Source: CAYRWR01 sp964537555 (GTDB lineage: Bacteria; Spirochaetota; Brevinematia; Brevinematales; CAYRWR01). From it: a stretch of 18,529 nucleotides of DNA. Location of the stretch: assembly GCA_964537555.1 (NCBI GenBank), contig CAZIAD010000057.1:1-18529 (forward strand). Direction: 5' to 3'. The notes under the pieces were generated by a model that ran no database searches, had not been told where the DNA came from, and saw only the letters and a program-made list of their open reading frames with translations. A program made the position numbers and the translations under genes. This document shows, in pieces, positions 1 through 7,178 of the stretch. Position 1 is the first letter of the stretch. Every line of letters begins with the position of its first letter.

Positions 1-422
1 TTTAGAGAGGGTACTCACGTATAAAGTCCCATGCTTCGATAGTGGGGTGAGGCTTCGGGGGCGGAAATTCAGCATGACAGGGCCAGTACCCAGATGTATT
101 CACATCATCATAGCACTGTCACCCTGAGTCTATACCCCATAATGTACTCCACTACCGAAGGGGGACTTCTTTAGAGAAGGTAGACACGCTAAAAGCCTAT
201 GCTTCGATAGTAGGGTGGAGCTTCGGGGGCGGAGACTCAGCATGACAAGGTCTGTACCGGGATATATTCACATCATAGTAGCACTGTCACCCTGAGTTCA
301 TACCCCATAATGTACTCCACTACCGAAGGGGGACTGCTTTAGAGATGGTACTTACGTTACAAGCCCATGCTTCGATAGTGGGGTGAGGCTTCGGGGGCTG
401 AGACTCAGCATGACAGGGCCTA
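1..422. repeat. Tandem ~168-bp repeat (2.5 copies) with internal inverted arms, REP/BIME-like
   Basis: Three copies begin with TTTAGAGA at 1, 170 and 338; the third is cut short after about 85 bp. Each full copy has a left arm (around 32-83 in copy 1: CTTCGATAGTGG, a GC-rich CTTCGGGGGC core, then CTCAGCATGACAGG) and a right arm (around 115-165: CACTGTCACCCTGAG, then CCACTACCGAAGGGGG). The right arm read on the minus strand gives CTTCGGTAGTGG and then CTCAGGGTGACAG, so the arms are imperfect inverted copies of each other. No open reading frame of note lies here. The array reaches the left window edge and may continue beyond it. The arrangement resembles intergenic REP/BIME or MITE-type elements; that class is an inference, while the repeat structure is seen directly. 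Confidence 0.85.
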
Positions 423-447
423 TCCAAATAGGCCTTAATTAAAGATA

Positions 448-476
448 TTGAAAAGAATTAAGTATTATGTTAAACT
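448..476 (+). promoter_or_regulatory. Candidate promoter of the SprA-like gene
   Basis: TTGAAA (448-453) and TAAACT (471-476) are separated by exactly 17 bp. The predicted transcription start is near 483, about 20 bases before the preferred TTG start codon at 503. An ATG at 467 would lie inside this promoter. The boxes match the sigma70 consensus at 5/6 and 4/6. Confidence 0.5.
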
Positions 477-490
477 ATATGCACCTATGT

Positions 491-505
491 GGAGGCATCT
501 GCTTG
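491..505 (+). promoter_or_regulatory. Ribosome binding site that selects a TTG start
   Basis: GGAGG at 491-495 is followed by a 7-base spacer and TTG at 503-505. The in-frame ATG codons at 467 and 479 have no Shine-Dalgarno sequence upstream. Starting at 503 also gives a clean signal peptide (Met-Lys followed by a hydrophobic run). Confidence 0.75.
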
Positions 506-3500
506 AAAGCACTGTTTTTATCGGTTCTATTTTTAATATCTTTTTCTTTATCCTGGTCACAGAATGGCTCCAGCAATCAGTCCCAGACCAGCCCGGGCAC
601 TTCCAACACACAGATCTTTGCTAAAACTGTTTCCCCTTATATCCGCACTGTAATACAAAAGACCAGGATCATTACTAATTATTTTTATGATGATGAGATG
701 CAGGTGACTAATGAAGTCATCTACACAAACACCTCTATGTCAAATGTACCTTTTCAGTGGGAGCTCACTCAATACTATAAAGCCATACTCACGAATACCA
801 ATAATGTAAGTACATTTATAACCAACCTCAATGAGACTTTTGTATACACCAATGTGGAAATCATAAATACCAATATGCCCTACCTTTTTAGAGATGGTTT
901 CAGACCTCTGGTCAGAGTCACCACAGCAGAAAGTTATGAGGAATTAAAAGACAATATTCTGGATTACCTCCTTCCCCCTTACATCTATCATTTTGAAGAA
1001 TCGGAAGGCCGCATAAAAAGATTTATTCGCCTTAGAAATACGCTTTTTACAGATGAAAAGGAATTCCTTTCCTTCGATCAGGAATATTTTGACTATCTCT
1101 TATACAAGGAAAAGAATAAAAAACTGCAATTTACCGCTGAAGAATTGAAACATCTGGCTATAGGGTTTGAGGAGTGGGATACCAAAGTCATCATCCAGGG
1201 TACCATAGACCTGAAAATGGGATATGGACTATCCCATAAAGATGAAAACAATCCTATAGCCCTCCCTATACAGGATGATTTTCGTATAGAACAGCTTATG
1301 AAGGTCAATGTGACAGGATGGTTTGGTGAACGAATCAAGGTAAATATCGATCAGGATTCTCAGCGGGAGCAGAATAAGTACGATATAGGCTTCCTGGCCC
1401 TGAAAAAGGATAATAATCTCTTACGGGAACTGAAAGTAGGTAACATCAGTCTTAATATACCCAGCTCCAGTCACTACCTCAAATATTCCGGGACCACCGA
1501 AAACAGTATAGGTATCAAGGCTGTGCTGGAACGAAATGCTTTTTCCTGGCAGACAGTGGTAAATATCACCAAGACTCAAAAGGCTGTCAAGACCTTTAAT
1601 GGGAATTCTCAGCATGTCCTGTTAAATATACAGGAAATTCAGTATGTTAAACGGCGATTTTTCGTGATGCCCGATACCGGCATCGATCTGGGCAGTCTCT
1701 ACCTGTACCGCTTTACCACCTCTACCAATACGGCAGATAGAAGGGTAGATGGACTTTACTATCAAAAGCTCACAGAAGGGCAGGACTATTATGTCAATCT
1801 TAGTACCGGTGAGATCGACCTGGCTACCAGCCTGACCCGTGACCAGAACCTCCTCGTGACCTATACCCATTCCGGATCTTATATCACTACCAATACCAAT
1901 TCTTTGGTGGGTACTGATAATAACACCATGGAAAAACTGCTCTACTTATGGCGTTCCGATATGAATTATTCGCCTTATGTACATTATGGGGTGTATAACC
2001 TGGCTACCACTGATTTTGATCCCAGCCGGGGTTTCAGCCTCATAGTCTATGAATCGGAAGACCTGAGCAAACAGTCCGTTGTACAGTTTACCCCGGCCGA
2101 TTTTGAATTAAATACTATCAAGGGCTTTTTACGTTTTAAAAACATCCTGCCTTTCCCTGATGCCGAAAATAAGATTTATTTCGGGCCTGCTGATCCTACT
2201 TCTTCAGATTCCAAAAATTCCATGAAGATAGAGCTATATAAAAGGGTGAAAAATTACCGGCTTGATTTTGGGGTCATACCTGGTACAGAGAGGGTATATA
2301 TTAATGGCAGAGAGCTCAATTCTTCTGAATATCAGATAGTCTATGCTCTGGGCGACCTGCTCTTTACTAACCCAGCATTGATCAATGAAAACGACCTGAT
2401 CGAAGTCTATTATGAATATCAGCCCTTTTTCTCCACATCCCAGCGTTTCGGGATAGCCTCCCGGCTGGACTATAAGCCGAATAATCAGTTTAACATAGGC
2501 AGCACTATCCTCTATGGAGTAAACCAGCGTCCTTCCGGAGGCGCGCCATATATCTATCAGACTCCTGACGGAAGTTTTATGGCGGACGTGGACTCCAGTA
2601 TCAATGTGGGAAAATTAATAGGCCTGAATGATGACTGGAACCTGTCTGTAAAGGGTGAATATGCCATTTCTTTACTGGATAAAAATACCGCGGGATACGC
2701 CATCATTGATGACTTTGAAAATGCGGGAGGCAGATTTGCGATGTCGATCAATGAAAATCGCTGGATCCTGGCTGCTCCCACTACCAATGTACCGGGTATC
2801 ACTTATGCTAACCGTGGTTCTCTCTTATATAAAGATTATCGAAATTACAATCTGGATAATTCCTATACTATTCTTACCTATAATAGTATTTTGGACTCTT
2901 TTGCCTTAAAGCCCTACAGTGAAAAACCGGGCCCCTATCTGGCCCTGGGAGGGCATCTGAATTCCAGCGAATACCCTCAGGTATCACAAAGCGCCCTGAT
3001 CTTTGACTACGACTTCAGTGCCGGTTCCTGGGTAGGTGCCGCTATTAATATTGCCGGCCCCAGTGGAAAAGACTTCTCCCAGTATAACAAACTGGTCATC
3101 TGGTACAAGGTCGAAAGTGATGATGACGGTGATGGTATTTTCCAGGATACCGGATCGCAGGCAGTAGAGCTCTATGTAGGACTGGGGCAGCCCAATGAAG
3201 ACAGTGACGGGGATGGCGTATTTGACGGAGAACTGGACCGTTCTCAGCCCGGTTATGCCTTTAATAATTACCTGAGTCCTACTGTAGTGGACACCTGGGT
3301 GGGAAGAGGGCGTCTGGGTGAAGGGGATGGCTTTGTACAGTCAGAAGACCTTAATCTGGACAATACCATGCAGACGAATGATAGTCAGGTAGTCTTTCCC
3401 TCCGCATTTGGCTATACCGATATCACCAATGCGGTACTGAGCGAAGGCGGCTGGAACAGACTCAGTATCAATATCAGCGGGTTACCCGATGTCCAGAGAG

Positions 3501-6394
3501 CTATTCTGGAACATGCTTCTGCCATGACCATTTACATAAAACAGAAAAGCGGCCTCAAAGGGCGTGTCATTATTGACGATATGCAGTTCAAGGAATTGCG
3601 CTGGGAGGATAAACGGGTGGATGGCATCAAAATCCCTGAGAGTGATGCCTTAAGCGGAGAACTACTGGGTGTGTATGATAACACCTTTTATTCTATCCAC
3701 CGCTTCTATGACGCCACCAGCAGTATAGACAGGGAGCTGGAACGCTCCATCCTTTTTGAAAAACTGCATGGAACCCGTACCATTAATGAAGCCCTGCAGT
3801 ACAATGAATTTACTTTGACTCTCAATTATCAGTTATCCAATATGACTGTTGATACCAACACTTTTCCGGTCAGTGGTGGTAAAAAAGCCTCACTCATTCA
3901 GTATTCTACTTCCCCCTATGATATATCCCGCTATAAGGAACTGAATTTTTATGTATATATACCCTCCACAGAAGAAAACGGCACTGATATTAAGCAGGGT
4001 TCCGACACTTATACCAATGAGAATTTCTTTTTTGTGATCGGTAATTCAGAACAAAACTATTACCAATGGTCCGTCCCTCTTACTGCCATGTCAGCCAATG
4101 CCTGGCATAAGGTGCAGATACGTATCGATGAAGATTTGAAGATCAACATTGACGGTACTAATACTTCTGCATTTCAGTATCCTGCCATGATCGGGATCCC
4201 TAATCTCAATGATATATCTTTTATAGAATTAGGGGTGGAAGTGAATTCAGTCAATGAACCCTACAATAAGGGTACTATCTGGGTCAATGAGATGTATGTA
4301 TACAACGATGAATCAGTATTCGGGACTGCATATTATATCAATCCTAAATTTGAATACAAAAAACCGGTACTCAAATCCGGAAAGACTGAGATCATGGGGC
4401 CCGTATTCTTTAACAGTACCTTTGAGAATAAATCGGTCGATTTTGTGGACTCCATTGGAGGCAGTGCCGGCAATCTCAATAATAATATAAATCTCAGCTT
4501 CCAGAGTTCGTTCTTCAAAGACCTGAAGTACACAGTGTCCTACACCCGAAACCTGCAGTCCACAGATACCAATACCCTGGAATTACCCCTCTATCTGCAA
4601 TGGAACTCTGCCAATGACAGTTTTAATACCACTATTGCCTTTGACATGAAAAAGACCTTTGTGCCGGTCATCAACCACACTTTTACAGAAAAGTTTTATT
4701 CCAAACTCAACCGCAGTCAGTCTCTCAATGATACCAATGAGTACCTGTTGAGTACAGAAGATAAACAATACCAGGGTACGGCTACTTTTAACTACACTCA
4801 TGTCATTCCATTAAACAGAAAATACAGTATAAATCCTAACTTCAGCATAGAGGATAATCTCCTGGTCAGGGATTATTCAAATTTCAGTAACGAATCGGCC
4901 CCGGTATTTATCACCAATGCCAATGTCTTTGCATCCAGTTCTCAAAATAAGAAATGGGGAGCCGGACTGACTTTGATTTTAAGCAAATTTCAGTTAAGCT
5001 CACGCTATGAAAAGCGCCAGGAAGTGCAGACTCTCATTCATGATCAGGCTGGATTGAAAGCAGAATTACAGGAAATAGAGCTTTTAAACATCGGACAGCG
5101 CTATTTTCAGAGACTGGAGAGTATAGCCCAGGGCTTCTACTTTGATGGCGACCTGGATAAACAGCTGGAGGACAATGTTTCCTTCAGTCTCAATGTGAAC
5201 CGTCCCTTAAACTGGCTCGCCTTCGTCTCCACTGAGAGTTTTTCCCGTATACAAAATGGATATACTTATGATTTGAACAATAACCTGACTTTTAGAAATG
5301 ACCGGTATGCCCTTCGCAACTCCTGGAATCTCCGCCTCACCCCTGAAAAGCTGCCTATCAAAACGATAAATATTAAAATTGACCGCTCTGTGGACTTATC
5401 CTATAGTTCTGTGAGCGCTCTTATCGAGTCATCCAATGCCCTGGAGATGGGTGATATCTATTACCGGCAGCCTTTTTATTATAGCGGCCTGATCGGAGGG
5501 GTCAGTTCCCAGACTAATGCCCTCTATGCAGTATCCCGTTTTTCAGATGGCATATACGGTAGTGTAAACAGCCTTTCAGATATCCTGACCGGTGAGCTTA
5601 CTCTGCCCCGGTATAAAAAGGAATTTTATAATGTTTTTCCTAAACGTTATACATTTTCCAGCCGCCTGGTCACCACCCGAAATCAGGACTCCTATTCTCA
5701 AAGCCTGGAAAACAGGATCGGGACTACTATACAGATCAGTATGGCTGCCCTGATCAAGGATAAATCAAAAGTACAGATCAGAGATATCAATGCGGATATC
5801 GATTATAAATACAGCCAGAATCTGAATGACAGAAAAGGGACTGACACCGTGGGTATTACTTTCAGGCATGGCATGAATTTTGTCAATTCAAATTTTCTGG
5901 TATTAAACTATAGCTACAGTTTCAGGTATGAGTTTGATAACTATATCACCAATTCTACTGCTCACAGCACCCTGTTTGGATTTGACCCTGATCTGCCTAA
6001 TGTTTCCCCAAAAAACAGTATTTTCAACACTCTTAGCTTCAGAGCTACCTGGGAAAAGAGAAATATTCAGCGTCTTAACCTGCTCATCGCTTCTATTAAA
6101 TTAAAAGATTCTGCTGTAAGGCATACCGAAGGCCTCAGTTTTACGACTCAGTCGATCTTATATGATGGCTCCGCATTTAACGCTTATGATCAAAAACTGT
6201 TTGAACTTATCCTCGAACATATAACTGACTATAAATTCACTGAAGTGGTGACCGGGGTATTCAGGGTTAAAGGGATCATGAACCGCTTTGCGACCATTAC
6301 ACCAATGTCCAGCAGTGAAGACGGTTATACTCGTTCATTATATGATGTAGGGCTGGGACTGGATCTGTCTCTGGATCTGAGAATTAAGATCTAA
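503..6394 (+). CDS. Giant SprA-like outer-membrane protein (type IX translocon family)
   Basis: About 1963 residues from the TTG at 503. Residues 1-20 look like a signal peptide (MKALFLSVLFLISFSLSWSQ), followed by an Asn/Thr/Ser-rich linker. Several segments resemble SprA of the type IX secretion system as I recall it: GDLLFTNP near 617 followed by a YEYQPF stretch and an LDYKPNNQFNIGSTILYG-type strand pair, IDDFE at 735-739, and NYYQWSVPL at 1185-1193. Asp-rich DxDxDG loops at 873-878 and 900-908 may bind calcium. The C-terminal third is rich in alternating polar/apolar strands and ends GLGLDLSLDLRIKI, as expected for an outer-membrane beta-barrel. Bacteroidota SprA proteins are usually longer, about 2300-2500 residues. 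No other type IX gene is adjacent. It could instead be a divergent SprA relative with another export or adhesion role. The 3' end overlaps the convergent small gene by 4 bases. Confidence 0.65.
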   Translation: MKALFLSVLFLISFSLSWSQNGSSNQSQTSPGTSNTQIFAKTVSPYIRTVIQKTRIITNYFYDDEMQVTNEVIYTNTSMSNVPFQWELTQYYKAILTNTNNVSTFITNLNETFVYTNVEIINTNMPYLFRDGFRPLVRVTTAESYEELKDNILDYLLPPYIYHFEESEGRIKRFIRLRNTLFTDEKEFLSFDQEYFDYLLYKEKNKKLQFTAEELKHLAIGFEEWDTKVIIQGTIDLKMGYGLSHKDENNPIALPIQDDFRIEQLMKVNVTGWFGERIKVNIDQDSQREQNKYDIGFLALKKDNNLLRELKVGNISLNIPSSSHYLKYSGTTENSIGIKAVLERNAFSWQTVVNITKTQKAVKTFNGNSQHVLLNIQEIQYVKRRFFVMPDTGIDLGSLYLYRFTTSTNTADRRVDGLYYQKLTEGQDYYVNLSTGEIDLATSLTRDQNLLVTYTHSGSYITTNTNSLVGTDNNTMEKLLYLWRSDMNYSPYVHYGVYNLATTDFDPSRGFSLIVYESEDLSKQSVVQFTPADFELNTIKGFLRFKNILPFPDAENKIYFGPADPTSSDSKNSMKIELYKRVKNYRLDFGVIPGTERVYINGRELNSSEYQIVYALGDLLFTNPALINENDLIEVYYEYQPFFSTSQRFGIASRLDYKPNNQFNIGSTILYGVNQRPSGGAPYIYQTPDGSFMADVDSSINVGKLIGLNDDWNLSVKGEYAISLLDKNTAGYAIIDDFENAGGRFAMSINENRWILAAPTTNVPGITYANRGSLLYKDYRNYNLDNSYTILTYNSILDSFALKPYSEKPGPYLALGGHLNSSEYPQVSQSALIFDYDFSAGSWVGAAINIAGPSGKDFSQYNKLVIWYKVESDDDGDGIFQDTGSQAVELYVGLGQPNEDSDGDGVFDGELDRSQPGYAFNNYLSPTVVDTWVGRGRLGEGDGFVQSEDLNLDNTMQTNDSQVVFPSAFGYTDITNAVLSEGGWNRLSINISGLPDVQRAILEHASAMTIYIKQKSGLKGRVIIDDMQFKELRWEDKRVDGIKIPESDALSGELLGVYDNTFYSIHRFYDATSSIDRELERSILFEKLHGTRTINEALQYNEFTLTLNYQLSNMTVDTNTFPVSGGKKASLIQYSTSPYDISRYKELNFYVYIPSTEENGTDIKQGSDTYTNENFFFVIGNSEQNYYQWSVPLTAMSANAWHKVQIRIDEDLKINIDGTNTSAFQYPAMIGIPNLNDISFIELGVEVNSVNEPYNKGTIWVNEMYVYNDESVFGTAYYINPKFEYKKPVLKSGKTEIMGPVFFNSTFENKSVDFVDSIGGSAGNLNNNINLSFQSSFFKDLKYTVSYTRNLQSTDTNTLELPLYLQWNSANDSFNTTIAFDMKKTFVPVINHTFTEKFYSKLNRSQSLNDTNEYLLSTEDKQYQGTATFNYTHVIPLNRKYSINPNFSIEDNLLVRDYSNFSNESAPVFITNANVFASSSQNKKWGAGLTLILSKFQLSSRYEKRQEVQTLIHDQAGLKAELQEIELLNIGQRYFQRLESIAQGFYFDGDLDKQLEDNVSFSLNVNRPLNWLAFVSTESFSRIQNGYTYDLNNNLTFRNDRYALRNSWNLRLTPEKLPIKTINIKIDRSVDLSYSSVSALIESSNALEMGDIYYRQPFYYSGLIGGVSSQTNALYAVSRFSDGIYGSVNSLSDILTGELTLPRYKKEFYNVFPKRYTFSSRLVTTRNQDSYSQSLENRIGTTIQISMAALIKDKSKVQIRDINADIDYKYSQNLNDRKGTDTVGITFRHGMNFVNSNFLVLNYSYSFRYEFDNYITNSTAHSTLFGFDPDLPNVSPKNSIFNTLSFRATWEKRNIQRLNLLIASIKLKDSAVRHTEGLSFTTQSILYDGSAFNAYDQKLFELILEHITDYKFTEVVTGVFRVKGIMNRFATITPMSSSEDGYTRSLYDVGLGLDLSLDLRIKI

Positions 6395-6711
6395 TCAATG
6401 ATATCTACGATAAGTCCGGTACCTTCTTCGGTGAGGCCCCGTTTATGTTCTTCCGGTTTATCCTCGCCCTCTTTCTTTTCAGAACTGCCAAAGTAGGGAT
6501 TTCCTTTATTGTTTTTATCAATATTGGTAAATTCTTCATCATAGGCATCGGTTTTATTGATCTCTTCAGGAGCTTCCTGTGATTTTCGGGTCTGTTTGTC
6601 ATTAGCCACAAAATCTTCTGCATCATGGACTGATGATTGTTTACCCAGACTGGATGCGTATTCACTGGCTTTGGTAAAAAGGACCTGGAGGTCCAGAGGG
6701 TTAACACTCAT
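6391..6711 (-). CDS. Small acidic conserved-type protein of unknown function
   Basis: 106 residues, starting MSVNPLDLQVLFTKASEYA. The start at 6711 is chosen because AAGGAGGG lies just upstream on the minus strand. A longer reading frame to 6771 would run into the RNase P RNA gene and is rejected. After a short amphipathic N-terminus the protein is highly charged and probably disordered (many Glu, Asp, Lys, Asn), and it ends GLIVDIID. There is no signal peptide or membrane segment, so it is probably cytoplasmic. The N-terminal PLDLQ block and the C-terminal hydrophobic-Asp-Ile tail remind me of a short uncharacterised spirochaetal family, but this is from memory and weak. It lies directly downstream of rnpB, and its TAG stop overlaps the stop of the SprA-like gene. 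No function is assigned. Confidence 0.7.
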   Translation of the reverse strand: MSVNPLDLQVLFTKASEYASSLGKQSSVHDAEDFVANDKQTRKSQEAPEEINKTDAYDEEFTNIDKNNKGNPYFGSSEKKEGEDKPEEHKRGLTEEGTGLIVDIID

Positions 6712-6723
6712 TATTCCCTCCTT

Positions 6724-6743
6724 AAAAAAAGGGGTGCAAGAAA
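6724..6743 (-). terminator. RNase P RNA 3' end: P1 strand plus T-run, possible terminator or processing site
   Basis: On the minus strand the 3' half of the P1 helix (TTTCTTGCACC, 6743-6733) is followed by CC and seven T residues (6730-6724). Paired with the 5' half at 7130-7120 this resembles an intrinsic terminator. The ribosome binding site of the next gene follows at once, so any termination must be partial or that gene must be transcribed another way. Confidence 0.35.
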
Positions 6744-7130
6744 TAAGCCGGGTTCTGTCCTGGAGAGACATCTATCTGGCCTCTTTATTACTAAAGAGAT
6801 CATGCAGTCTACCCGTATTCTTACGCAAGGCAGCGTCATAGAATACATATTTGACTTTGCACAAGGAGGGGTTTACCTGGCCTGGGCTCTTATGAACCCA
6901 GCGGTGAGCTCTTACCTCGCCTTTGCACCCTTACCCCGCCATATTGTATTCCCTGGGCTACATATAAAGTATCGGTTCAGACCCTGGAATAAAGTAGGGC
7001 GGGGCGGTATATTTCTGTGGCACTTTCCAGTATAATCTGTTTCCGGATTATATCCGGTTGTTAGCCGGCTCCTGCCTTTTTGTGCCCGGACTTTCCTCCC
7101 GTATAAACGAGCGTCTCTCTTTCTTGCACC
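6733..7130 (-). ncRNA. rnpB: RNase P RNA, bacterial class A
   Basis: Catalytic RNA that removes the 5' leader from pre-tRNAs together with the RnpA protein. On the minus strand the conserved blocks appear in order: GAGGAAAGTCCGGGC near the 5' end; GAAAGTGCCACAGAAA; ACCGCC; GGGTAAGGGTGCAAAGG with GAGGTAAGAGCTCACCG; then AGATAGATG and GACAGAACCCGGCTTA at the 3' end. The outer P1 helix is a perfect 11-bp pairing of GGTGCAAGAAA (7130-7120) with TTTCTTGCACC (6743-6733), which fixes the ends and a length of about 398 nt. It has its own promoter and lies between the LysM gene and the small acidic protein gene, all on the same strand. Apparent reading frames on either strand through this region are not genes. 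Confidence 0.97.
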
Positions 7131-7135
7131 AACTT

Positions 7136-7164
7136 ATTTTCGCTTTTAAATGGCTATATGTCAA
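7136..7164 (-). promoter_or_regulatory. Promoter of rnpB
   Basis: On the minus strand TTGACA (7164-7159) and GAAAAT (7141-7136) are separated by 17 bp. The first base of the P1 helix (7130) lies 6 bases after the -10 box, the expected initiation distance. The -35 box is perfect and the -10 box matches 4/6. The promoter sits in the 48-base gap after the LysM gene. Confidence 0.7.
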
Positions 7165-7178
7165 TAAAACAGCCTGGC

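Noticed and set aside
1..422. Possible CRISPR array
   Set aside because: The repeat period is about 168 bp with near-identical whole units and inverted arms; there are no short direct repeats separated by unique spacers.
6712..6771. Longer N-terminus for the small acidic protein
   Set aside because: It would run into the 3' end of rnpB; the ATG at 6711 has a near-perfect ribosome binding site.
6405..7035. Open frames on both strands across 6405-7035
   Set aside because: They are out-of-frame shadows of the small gene or cross the RNase P RNA gene, and lack ribosome binding sites or recognisable protein features.
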